Of a stretch of DNA of 5,423 nucleotides, positions 1 through 5,324 are shown piece by piece; the first letter of the stretch is position 1; each line of letters opens with the position of its first letter. The notes under the pieces were generated by a model. The model saw only the letters and a program-made list of their open reading frames with translations, was not told the origin of the DNA and searched no databases. A program made the translations under genes and the position numbers. Source of the stretch: Candidatus Omnitrophica bacterium UBA1562 (GTDB lineage: Bacteria > Omnitrophota > Gorgyraeia > Gygaellales > Profunditerraquicolaceae); assembly GCA_002322525.1 (NCBI GenBank), contig DCOU01000016.1:1-5423 (forward strand), read 5' to 3'.

Positions 1-50
1 TTGGCACGCAACAAAGTCGTGTTCCTAATTTTAGGTAGCAGGGTTACCGG
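1..50 (+). promoter_or_regulatory. Probable 3' half of a c-di-GMP-I (GEMM) riboswitch, truncated by the window edge
   Basis: Positions 31-49 read TTAGGTAGCAGGGTTACCG, which closely matches the conserved 3' segment of class I cyclic di-GMP riboswitches (GGTAGC-GGGTTACCG type, as in Vibrio Vc2). Upstream, ACGCAACAAAGTC at 6-18 resembles the conserved ACGCAAAGCC joining segment but has two extra bases. Between them CCTAA/TTAGG (24-28/31-35) could form the short second stem. The 5' half (first stem and GNRA loop) would lie left of the window, so the fold cannot be tested here. It points right, directly into the 3' end of the oppositely oriented yajQ, with no plus-strand gene after it. It may therefore be an orphan or decayed aptamer, or the leader of an antisense transcript. 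Match is by eye against the remembered family consensus. Confidence 0.5.
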
Positions 51-51
51 C

Positions 52-546
52 TTAACGATAATTGTTAAACTTAAGCGGTATAGAAAAATTCAATCCCCTT
101 AGATGGCTAATAACTGCCTGCAATTCATCCTTCTTTGGCGAACTAACCTTTATTTTTTCCCCTTCAATTTGAGTTTGCACTTTTAATCCGAGCCCTTTTA
201 TAATACCTGTTAGCTCTTTTGCTTTTTCCTTATCAATACCCATACATATTTCCACAACTTGGCGTAGATACCCCTCAAATGCCTTTTCAGGGTCATTAAA
301 TTTAAGGGATTTTAAAGAAATCCCTCTTTTGGCTATTCGGGTAGCCAGAATATCGGTAAGTGCGCGCAACTTAAAATCATTATCCGCAATCAAAGTTAAC
401 TTCTTCTCTTTCCTATCGTAGGCGATAGAAGCCTTGCTATCCTTAAAATCATAGCGCTGGGATAACTCTTTCTTGGCCTGGTTTACCGCGTTATCCATCT
501 CTTGCAGGTCCACTTCAGAGCAAATATCAAAAGAAAAATTTGCCAT
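52..546 (-). CDS. yajQ: YajQ family (UPF0234) nucleotide-binding protein
   Basis: 164 residues, the usual length for YajQ (about 160-165). The family consists of two ferredoxin/RRM-like domains in the cytoplasm. It binds nucleic acid, and members in Xanthomonas and Pseudomonas bind cyclic di-GMP and act as effectors; the role of this protein is not known. Family hallmarks seen are the N-terminal SFDICSEVDLQEMDNAV (5-21), RYDFK (31-35), the basic KRGI segment (73-76), the GLKVQTQIEGEKIKVSS stretch (120-136), DELQAVI (140-146) and the C-terminal PLKFNNYR. The ATG at 544-546 is preceded by AAGGA (plus-strand 558-562) with an 11-base spacer, or GGAT with a 6-base spacer. It is the last gene of the row, 119 bases after panE; the gap contains a GC-rich palindromic repeat, so co-transcription is uncertain. 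The TAA stop lies next to the riboswitch-like sequence on the other strand. Confidence 0.93.
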   Translation of the reverse strand: MANFSFDICSEVDLQEMDNAVNQAKKELSQRYDFKDSKASIAYDRKEKKLTLIADNDFKLRALTDILATRIAKRGISLKSLKFNDPEKAFEGYLRQVVEICMGIDKEKAKELTGIIKGLGLKVQTQIEGEKIKVSSPKKDELQAVISHLRGLNFSIPLKFNNYR

Positions 547-665
547 AATTCAATCCATCCTTGAGAATACCTTTTACGCGGAAAACAGCCTGCCTGCCAT
601 TGCTTCCGGCGGGGGTCCCGCCAAAGGCGGCGACCGGCAGGCAGGGATATCGATTTTAGCAAAAT
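547..665. other. panE–yajQ intergenic region
   Basis: This 119-base gap holds the yajQ ribosome-binding region (about 553-562) and one copy of the GC-rich palindromic repeat (589-645). I see no convincing sigma-70 promoter for yajQ. No run of T follows the palindrome on the minus strand (it is followed by TGTTTTCC), so it is not a typical intrinsic terminator. Confidence 0.6.
589..645 (+). repeat. GC-rich palindromic repeat, copy 1 (intergenic)
   Basis: 57 bases, about 75% GC in a much more AT-rich setting. It begins CCTGCCTGCC and ends with the exact reverse complement GGCAGGCAGG, giving perfect 10-bp terminal inverted repeats. Inside, GGCGGG (608-613) pairs with CCCGCC (617-622), and alternatively CCGCC (618-622) with GGCGG (626-630), so several nested hairpins are possible. 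It is 52/57 identical (four substitutions, one single-base gap) to the minus-strand sequence at 1529-1584 inside panE. I found no TAA, TAG or TGA in any of the six frames. Here it lies between panE and yajQ, in the opposite orientation to copy 2. Confidence 0.88.
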
Positions 666-1649
666 TTATACTACAAGGTCATAACTGGCCTCTATGGTCT
701 TGACTAAATCTACCAATAGCGAATTTACTGGCACAGGGATACCTGATTCCTGACCTTGGCGCACAATGACGCCGTTAATAAAATCAATTTCTGTGCGTTT
801 CTTTTTTAGAACATCCTGCAACATACTGGAGACATTGGTTGCTGTGGCTTCGCAGACTGCTTCTACTTTTGCCAGCGGGTCATCGTAAATAAGTTTAATT
901 CTTTTTCTCTTAGCCACGCGGATAGCTTCTGTAACTGCTTCCCGCAAAATCCTACGCGTCCCCTCAAATTCTATTAGCCTTCCGTTATTCAAACGCGTTA
1001 TGGCAGTAAGCGCATTTATACCTACATTGATAATTAGTTTAGACCACAATAAGCCTTTGATATCGCGCGATATCCTGGTCTCAAGGCCAACCTTATTAAA
1101 AATCTCACGGGTAGAACGCATCTCTACCGGGATTTTACCGTCTATCCTGCCAATCACTGTTTCGCCGCGGCCCGCATGCCTTACTTTACCTATATCCAGT
1201 AACGTTGCACCCAGGTTAGTTGCTCCGCCGATAACTTTATCGCTACCCACTATTTCATTGATAATTTCTATGTTACCAATTCCGTTCTGCAGCGTCAAAA
1301 CCCGCGTATTTTCGCTTACGAGAGATTTGGCATGCGTTACTGCCTCTTTAGTATCATAGGACTTAACACAGATAATGATTAAATCCGCCTCCCCTATTTC
1401 TTTTGCATCCGCAGTTACTTTCACCTGTGCCTGCCAATTACCTGAAATTCCTTCTACGGATATGCCGCTTTCTTGAATCTGAGCAGCGCGTTCTTTATTT
1501 TTATCTAAAAGCCATATTTCTTCCTTTGCCTGCCTGGCGGTTGCCGCCTTTGGCGGGACCCCGCCGGAAGCGGTGGCAGGCAGGGATTTAGATAAAAAAG
1601 CACAAAATAAACTCCCCATTGCGCCCGGGCCAACAATCACTATTCTCAT
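666..1649 (-). CDS. panE: 2-dehydropantoate 2-reductase (ketopantoate reductase) with a repeat-encoded internal insertion
   Basis: Reduces 2-dehydropantoate to pantoate with NADPH, in the cytoplasmic pantothenate/coenzyme A pathway. The 327 residues start with a Rossmann fold, GPGAMG at 7-12. The ICVKSYDT (93-100) and LQNGIGN (120-126) motifs follow. The C-terminal helical domain has WSKLIINVGINALTA (202-216), whose Lys204 fits the catalytic lysine, and KKRTEIDFINGVIV (283-296), whose Glu287 fits the conserved acidic residue. The oddity is residues 23-41 (LPATASGGVPPKAATARQA). Family members go from this helix straight into the second strand. Removing 19 residues gives SKS-KEEIWLLDK, which lines up with E. 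coli PanE without a gap and leaves about 308 residues, near the family norm. The reading frame is intact and all key residues are present, so it may well be active. The start has a strong GGAGG six bases before ATG. ApbA/PanE family proteins are sometimes misassigned, so the exact substrate is likely rather than certain. Confidence 0.9.
   Translation of the reverse strand: MRIVIVGPGAMGSLFCAFLSKSLPATASGGVPPKAATARQAKEEIWLLDKNKERAAQIQESGISVEGISGNWQAQVKVTADAKEIGEADLIIICVKSYDTKEAVTHAKSLVSENTRVLTLQNGIGNIEIINEIVGSDKVIGGATNLGATLLDIGKVRHAGRGETVIGRIDGKIPVEMRSTREIFNKVGLETRISRDIKGLLWSKLIINVGINALTAITRLNNGRLIEFEGTRRILREAVTEAIRVAKRKRIKLIYDDPLAKVEAVCEATATNVSSMLQDVLKKKRTEIDFINGVIVRQGQESGIPVPVNSLLVDLVKTIEASYDLVV
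1529..1584 (-). repeat. GC-rich palindromic repeat, copy 2 (in frame inside panE)
   Basis: 56-base core, minus-strand oriented, 91% identical to the intergenic copy at 589-645. It starts CCTGCCTGCC and ends CCAGGCAGG on the minus strand, with 8-bp perfect terminal inverted repeats. With one flanking base it accounts for the 57 bases (1527-1583, 43 of 57 G or C) that encode the extra residues 23-41 of the reductase. The net addition is a multiple of three and contains no stop codon in any frame, so panE stays open. The encoded peptide is rich in Ala, Pro, Gly and Thr and is likely a flexible surface loop between the first helix and second strand of the Rossmann fold. No transposase or clear target-site duplication is seen. 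Confidence 0.88.
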
Positions 1650-1655
1650 CTAAAA

Positions 1656-1660
1656 CCTCC
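1656..1660 (-). promoter_or_regulatory. Ribosome binding site of panE
   Basis: GGAGG on the minus strand, six bases before the panE ATG. It is the strongest Shine-Dalgarno sequence in the window and fixes the panE start. It directly abuts the left end of the 13-bp inverted repeat (1661), so a hairpin formed by that repeat would end right beside the site and could affect ribosome access. Confidence 0.8.
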
Positions 1661-1738
1661 AGGGACGGTTCTCAAGTCATTCGAGAAGTATCCCTTTTTA
1701 GGAGACAGTCCTGCTTATGAGTTTAGAGAACCGTCCCT
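1661..1738. repeat. REP/MITE-like element with 13-bp inverted ends at the recO–panE junction
   Basis: AGGGACGGTTCTC (1661-1673) is the perfect reverse complement of GAGAACCGTCCCT (1726-1738), 52 bases apart. A degenerate third copy, GAGAAGTATCCCT (1683-1695, 10 of 13 matching the right arm), can pair with the left arm as a compact 35-base hairpin (5 bp, 3x3 bulge, 5 bp, 9-base loop). AGGA/TCCT (1700-1703/1709-1712) forms another small hairpin. The motif resembles REP-type sequences seen scattered in other genomes; that link is from memory and untested. The right arm is inside recO and encodes the end of RecO. The left arm stops exactly at the panE ribosome-binding site. It could be a mobile repeat, an mRNA-processing hairpin or a translational attenuator. 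No T-run follows on the minus strand, so it is not a standard terminator. Confidence 0.8.
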
Positions 1739-2479
1739 AAGATTATTTATTACCTTTTGAGACTTAAGTTCCTTTTCCAGATGAAAGGTCAAAAAGGCAT
1801 TCAAGATGATATTCAATTCTTTTTTAATTTGCGGGTTCATACCTAAATTCAGGTTAATCTTAAAGTCATTCTTCTCAATGTGCAGGACAGAAGCCACTGT
1901 TCCCCTAAAAATTGTGCGCGACTTCAGGTCCTTATGGTAACATTCTGCGCAAAGCAAGCCCCCTAATACAAAACTGAATTTTGAATGGCCGTTAATCCTT
2001 GCGCCGCAAGAGACACAGGAATCAAAATGGGGCTTAAATCCTGAAAAAGCCAGCATCTTGATCTTAAATATGGTCATAATTTTATCCGGGTTATCACTTG
2101 ACTCCAATTCCCTAAGGCAGGTTGTAGCCAAATCAAACACCTCTTCGTTTTTATCTTCCTGCGGCATAATTTTATCTATTAGTTCCATCATTAAACTGGC
2201 TACTCCTATCTTGTAAATACTGTTCCTAATCATATTAAAATTATATTTTACGTCGCATTGGGATACTAAATGCAATGCGGAATTTGTTTTCTTATAGAAT
2301 ACGATTTCATTGTGAGAAAATAGCTCTAAGGTGCTGGCAAATTTAGCGGGTTCTTTTTTGATTCCCTTTAGTATACCGCTCATTTTTCCGAAATCCCGGC
2401 TGTAAAAATTGACGATAATGGAGGTCTCCCGGAAATCCCACTTATTTAAAACTAATGCTTCGGTTTTGTGTATGGACAT
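1715..2479 (-). CDS. recO: DNA repair protein RecO
   Basis: RecO is the mediator that works with RecF/RecR to load RecA on SSB-coated single-stranded DNA and to anneal strands. The 254 residues match the family length. The N-terminal OB-fold opens with HKTEALVLNKWDFRETSIIVNFYSRDFGKMSGILKGIKK (4-42), typical for RecO. A helical domain follows, with the zinc site Cys155, Cys158, Cys177 and Cys180 (CVSC...CAEC) all present. Residues 248-254 (RDGSLNS) are encoded by the right arm of the 13-bp inverted repeat plus adjoining bases, so the native C-terminus has apparently been replaced or extended. The ATG at 2477-2479 fits the family start. However, no Shine-Dalgarno is visible upstream, because the 20-base gap after ybeY is heptanucleotide repeat and AT-rich sequence. 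Translation may depend on coupling to ybeY. Identification is firm; the C-terminal origin is inference. Confidence 0.93.
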   Translation of the reverse strand: MSIHKTEALVLNKWDFRETSIIVNFYSRDFGKMSGILKGIKKEPAKFASTLELFSHNEIVFYKKTNSALHLVSQCDVKYNFNMIRNSIYKIGVASLMMELIDKIMPQEDKNEEVFDLATTCLRELESSDNPDKIMTIFKIKMLAFSGFKPHFDSCVSCGARINGHSKFSFVLGGLLCAECYHKDLKSRTIFRGTVASVLHIEKNDFKINLNLGMNPQIKKELNIILNAFLTFHLEKELKSQKVINNLRDGSLNS

Positions 2480-2490
2480 ATTGTATATTA

Positions 2491-2532
2491 GGTTATAGGT
2501 TATAGGTGATAGGTGATAGGTTTAAGGTCATA
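2491..2532. repeat. 7-bp tandem repeat across the ybeY–recO junction
   Basis: On the plus strand, six consecutive heptamers begin with GG: GGTTATA twice (2491-2504), GGTGATA twice (2505-2518), then GGTTTAA (2519-2525) and GGTCATA (2526-2532). A decayed AGTCAAA follows. The right part codes for the YbeY C-terminus and its TAA stop (2500-2502); the rest fills the gap before recO. Seven is not a multiple of three, so gain or loss of one unit shifts the ybeY frame and can move its stop codon, and changes the distance to the recO start. This looks like replication slippage or a short interspersed repeat. Confidence 0.82.
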
Positions 2533-2955
2533 AGTCAAAGATTCTTCTTTTTTGTGCATAATCAATCTATCTTTCTTGCTTTTATCATCGTAACCTAAAA
2601 GATGAAGCATGCCATGGATTACATATAGGTATAATTCATATAGAGGTGAGGTTTTATAGATTCTCGCGTTGTCAATAGCCCTATCCGTAGATATAATTAT
2701 ATCCGCAAATATCTTATCCGGGCGCTTGGGTTCAGCAATATCAAAAGCAATAACGTCCGTGGGGTTATTTTTACCAAGATACCTTAAGTTAAGCTCTTTA
2801 ATTTTTGTGTCATTCACAAAACAAACGGTTATTTCGCCTGATTTTTTTATGCCTTCTTGTGATAATATTTTAAGGACTGTTTTTGTTATCCTTTTCGGAT
2901 TGATGGGAATTTTCTTTTGCAGATTTCTTACGGCTATCTTCACCCCGCCCTTCAT
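2500..2955 (-). CDS. ybeY: YbeY endoribonuclease / rRNA maturation factor
   Basis: Metal-dependent single-strand endoribonuclease involved in 16S rRNA 3'-end maturation and ribosome quality control (UPF0054). Seen are NPTDVIAFDI (64-73) and the metal-binding motif HGMLHLLGYDD (114-124). Two ligands are His114 and His118; the third, normally His in HxxxHxxxxxH, is Asp124. As I recall, an Asp also occurs at this position in Bacteroidetes YbeY (GYKDK), so activity is plausible. After the family-typical end KKEESL (135-140) the tail TYDLKPITYHL is encoded by the 7-bp tandem repeat and is probably not ancestral. The start is uncertain: ATG at 2953-2955 gives MKGGVKIAVRN, while GTG at 2941-2943 gives MKIAVRN, closer to family N-termini. 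It follows pgpH by 37 bases and precedes recO by 20, the common ybeY neighbourhood. No era gene lies between ybeY and recO. Confidence 0.92.
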   Translation of the reverse strand: MKGGVKIAVRNLQKKIPINPKRITKTVLKILSQEGIKKSGEITVCFVNDTKIKELNLRYLGKNNPTDVIAFDIAEPKRPDKIFADIIISTDRAIDNARIYKTSPLYELYLYVIHGMLHLLGYDDKSKKDRLIMHKKEESLTYDLKPITYHL

Positions 2956-2992
2956 TTTTATCTTTACCCCATCCCTTGAGGAAAGGCGGGGT
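2942..2992 (-). repeat. 8-bp inverted repeat enclosing the ybeY start
   Basis: ACCCCGCC (2942-2949) and GGCGGGGT (2985-2992) are perfect reverse complements with 35 bases between them. On the mRNA the upstream arm starts immediately after the pgpH stop codon, and the downstream arm covers ybeY codons 3-5, including the alternative GTG start. If it folds, the ATG lies in the loop and the GTG in the stem, so it may modulate ybeY translation. It is not followed by a T-run. A chance pairing in a GC-rich patch is possible. Confidence 0.55.
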
Positions 2993-4363
2993 TCACTCTT
3001 CCTTGCTTGAAGTTTCAGGATAGGTTATACGCGCATGATATATCGCGCTTAGGATGTGAATAAATACGGCGGAAATCTTTTCGAGATCCTTAAGAGTTAA
3101 ATCGCATTCATCAAGCTGACTGTCGATAAACTTATTGTTAATAATCTTATGCACTACGTCTACGATATTAGTAGGGGTGGGTTCTTTTAAGGCCCTGGTC
3201 GCAGCTTCTACTGAATCTGCTAATAGCACTATGGCTGTTTCTTTTGTATTTGGCTTTGGCCCGGGATAACGAAAGCCCTCTTCTCTTACCTCCTGATCTT
3301 CCTCTAATGTCTCAAGGGCGCGACGATAAAAATAATAAACAAGGCTGGTGCCGTGATGGCGTTGGATGAAATCTATTAAACGGGGATTAAGCCTGTATTT
3401 TTTTGCCAGCTCCAAACCCTTATTAATATGATTCATAATTACGAGCTTACTCATGGTCGCAGATAAGGCATCGTGTTTACTGGTTTTTATATCCTGGTTT
3501 TCGCTAAAATACTCCGGCTTTTCCAATTTACCAATATCGTGGTAATACGCGCCAACTCTGGCTAAAAGCGCATTAGCGCCCACAGCAAGGCATGCAGCCT
3601 CAGATAGATTACCCACCACCAGGCTATGATAATATGTGCCCGGTGTCTCCATCACCAGCCGCTGTAAAAGAGGCTGGCTGAAATCAGCCAATTCCAATAA
3701 ACTTATATTGGTTACAGTCTTAAAAAGATATTCAAAAACAGGCAGGATTCCTATTGCAATTATGCTGGACACAACGCCATTGAGCATAAACATCAGATAA
3801 CGCTGCGGCTCTGCGATGCTGAAATGGTCAATAAAAAATAGCGTTATGGCCTGCACTAAGCCCACAATGAAACCCGCGCGGATAATCGTTACCCGCTTAC
3901 GGGCGCCCCGGACAAGAATAATTGCTGTAATTGCGCTGATTAAGAATAATAATCCGGCATTAATATCACCCGCAAGATAAGCAATACTGATTGATGAGGC
4001 AAGTGTAATTAATAAAGACAGGCCTAACTCTTCAAATAATATTGCCGATAACATAGGTATAATAGAAAAAGGGATGTAGAATATCGGCTGGCCTTCCTGG
4101 ATAATAAAATAACTTACGACAAAGATTATTACAAAAAGTAAGGATAGATTAAGCAGGCTGTAATTTTTTGAAAAGAGTTTAATGTAAGCAAATATACAAA
4201 CCAGGAATAAAGGAATAACAAAATTTATTCCTAAGAGATAACTAACAAAAAAAACTAAGGCTGGTCCAAAAAGCAATTTAACGTCTTTCTGCCTAAAGCG
4301 GATGGACTTTTGCAAAAGATCCAGGATGGCCCTTGGTCTATTTACTGCGTGTAGCTTTGTCAT
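2993..4363 (-). CDS. Membrane HD-domain phosphodiesterase, 7TM-HD (PgpH-type) lacking the extracellular sensor domain
   Basis: Family members such as Listeria PgpH hydrolyse the second messenger cyclic di-AMP with a cytoplasmic HD domain. About 30-210 is hydrophobic, with roughly seven membrane segments (near 33-60, 69-88, 93-110, 113-131, 135-151, 161-180, 188-210). The HD domain at about 240-450 has PGTYYHSLVVGNLSEAA (His246), AYYHDIGK (His275-Asp276), NHINKG (His312), RHHGTS (His336-His337), RYPGPKPNTKETAIVLLADSVEA (Asp383) and LTLKDL (422-427). All are family signatures with metal ligands intact. Length is 456 against about 700-850 for full proteins. The N-terminal anchor helix and large extracytoplasmic 7TMR-HDED domain are absent, and phoH lies immediately upstream, so they are not encoded in a broken piece next door. 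The ATG overlaps the phoH end by 26 bases, suggesting translational coupling; only a weak AGAAG precedes it. Substrate is inferred from family; the diadenylate cyclase is not in view. Confidence 0.9.
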   Translation of the reverse strand: MTKLHAVNRPRAILDLLQKSIRFRQKDVKLLFGPALVFFVSYLLGINFVIPLFLVCIFAYIKLFSKNYSLLNLSLLFVIIFVVSYFIIQEGQPIFYIPFSIIPMLSAILFEELGLSLLITLASSISIAYLAGDINAGLLFLISAITAIILVRGARKRVTIIRAGFIVGLVQAITLFFIDHFSIAEPQRYLMFMLNGVVSSIIAIGILPVFEYLFKTVTNISLLELADFSQPLLQRLVMETPGTYYHSLVVGNLSEAACLAVGANALLARVGAYYHDIGKLEKPEYFSENQDIKTSKHDALSATMSKLVIMNHINKGLELAKKYRLNPRLIDFIQRHHGTSLVYYFYRRALETLEEDQEVREEGFRYPGPKPNTKETAIVLLADSVEAATRALKEPTPTNIVDVVHKIINNKFIDSQLDECDLTLKDLEKISAVFIHILSAIYHARITYPETSSKEE

Positions 4364-5297
4364 AAGCTTCTATAATACTCTGGACAAGCGCATGCCTGAC
4401 TACGTCAAAACCGGTAAAATAAATAAATTTTATATCAGTGATGTCCTTTAATATATCCTGCACCTGCAGCAATCCTATGGGCTTGCCATCGGGCAGGTCG
4501 CTTTGCGTGATATCGCCGGTAATAACTGCTTTGGAATCAAAACCCAAGCGCGTCAAAAACATCTTCATCTGTTCACGAGTAGCGTTCTGTGCCTCGTCTA
4601 AAATAATAAAGGCATCGTTTAAGGTCCTGCCGCGCATATAAGCTAAAGGAGCTACCTCGATAATCCCCGTTTCCAAATATTTCTCAATGCGTTCAGCATC
4701 CATCATATCGTAAAGCGCATCATAAAGCGGCCGAAGATACGGTGATATCTTTTCATACATATCACCGGGTAAGAACCCCAAAGATTCTCCTGCTTCAATT
4801 GCCGGCCGCGTAAGAATGATCCTGCACACCTCCTGTTTCTTCAAGGTCTCAACTGCGCAGGCCATGGCTAAATATGTTTTACCCGTGCCGGCAGGGCCGA
4901 TGCCAAAGACAATATCGTACTTTTTAATTGCCTCTACATATTCGCGCTGGCCTTTGGTCTTTGGCCCTATCGGTTTACCGCTAAACGAACGTGTAACATT
5001 TGATTCCTGGCTACCTTTAGAGACGGGAGCCTTTCCTTTGTTAAAGTTTGCAATTAAGGAAAATAAATCTGCCCTGCCTATTTGGGCCTGACCGGAGCGT
5101 ATGGCTGTTAACATATATTCGATAAGGCCCGAGGCTTTCTTAATATTATTTGTTGTTCCGCTTATTTTAAGATGCTCACCGCGCAGAATTATCCGAACTT
5201 TAAATTCTTTCTCTATTGCCTTGATCGTTTCGTCGCGCAAGCCAAGCAGGGCCTGCGCTTCTTCGTGGGTCTCTAACTTAATTACTTTCTCCATCAC
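4338..5297 (-). CDS. phoH: PhoH-like P-loop ATPase (PhoH/YbeZ family)
   Basis: Cytoplasmic RNA-associated ATPase of the PhoH family. Its ybeZ-type members sit beside ybeY and are thought to cooperate with it in rRNA and ribosome metabolism; the precise reaction is unsettled. 319 residues, normal length. Residues 1-70 form a small KH-like region (FKVRIILRGEHLKISGT at 32-48). The ATPase has TKGQREYVEAI (114-124), Walker A GPAGTGKT (134-141), LTRPAIEAGESLGFLPGD (162-179), Walker B FIILDEAQN (230-238), the TGDITQSDLP motif (260-269) and FTGFDVVRHALV (294-305). All are as expected. The first codon of this reading is GTG (5295-5297), immediately followed by ATG (5292-5294). Neither has a clear Shine-Dalgarno, so the ATG is equally possible and changes only one residue. 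It is the first gene of the row and overlaps the next gene. Confidence 0.95.
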   Translation of the reverse strand: MMEKVIKLETHEEAQALLGLRDETIKAIEKEFKVRIILRGEHLKISGTTNNIKKASGLIEYMLTAIRSGQAQIGRADLFSLIANFNKGKAPVSKGSQESNVTRSFSGKPIGPKTKGQREYVEAIKKYDIVFGIGPAGTGKTYLAMACAVETLKKQEVCRIILTRPAIEAGESLGFLPGDMYEKISPYLRPLYDALYDMMDAERIEKYLETGIIEVAPLAYMRGRTLNDAFIILDEAQNATREQMKMFLTRLGFDSKAVITGDITQSDLPDGKPIGLLQVQDILKDITDIKFIYFTGFDVVRHALVQSIIEAYDKATRSK

Positions 5298-5324
5298 AAC
5301 TTTGTTAAATTTTAGCCTTTTTAT

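Noticed and set aside
50..76. GCTTAA...TTAAGC inverted repeat at the yajQ stop as a terminator
   Set aside because: Weak AT-rich 6-bp stem with a long loop and no T-run downstream on the minus strand.
103..186. Small plus-strand reading frame (27 codons) just after the riboswitch-like sequence
   Set aside because: It is antisense to yajQ codons, has no clear ribosome-binding site and no recognisable protein; it is explained by the coding constraint of yajQ.
589..645. Intrinsic terminator between panE and yajQ
   Set aside because: The hairpin is strong, but no T-run follows on the minus strand; repeat identity with the panE insert explains it better.
473..703. Plus-strand open frame across the yajQ start and the intergenic repeat
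   Set aside because: It is open largely because the GC-rich repeat has no stops and the rest is antisense to yajQ and panE; no family resemblance.
1000..1359. 119-codon plus-strand frame inside panE
   Set aside because: Shadow of panE in the opposite strand; the composition is not protein-like and panE is clearly the real gene.
1527..1583. panE as a pseudogene disrupted by the insertion
   Set aside because: The frame is retained, length is otherwise normal and all catalytic motifs are intact, so I keep it as a functional gene.
4338..4363. A frameshift or split gene between phoH and the HD phosphodiesterase
   Set aside because: Both proteins have family-typical sequence near the junction; a 26-base overlap is ordinary for coupled genes.
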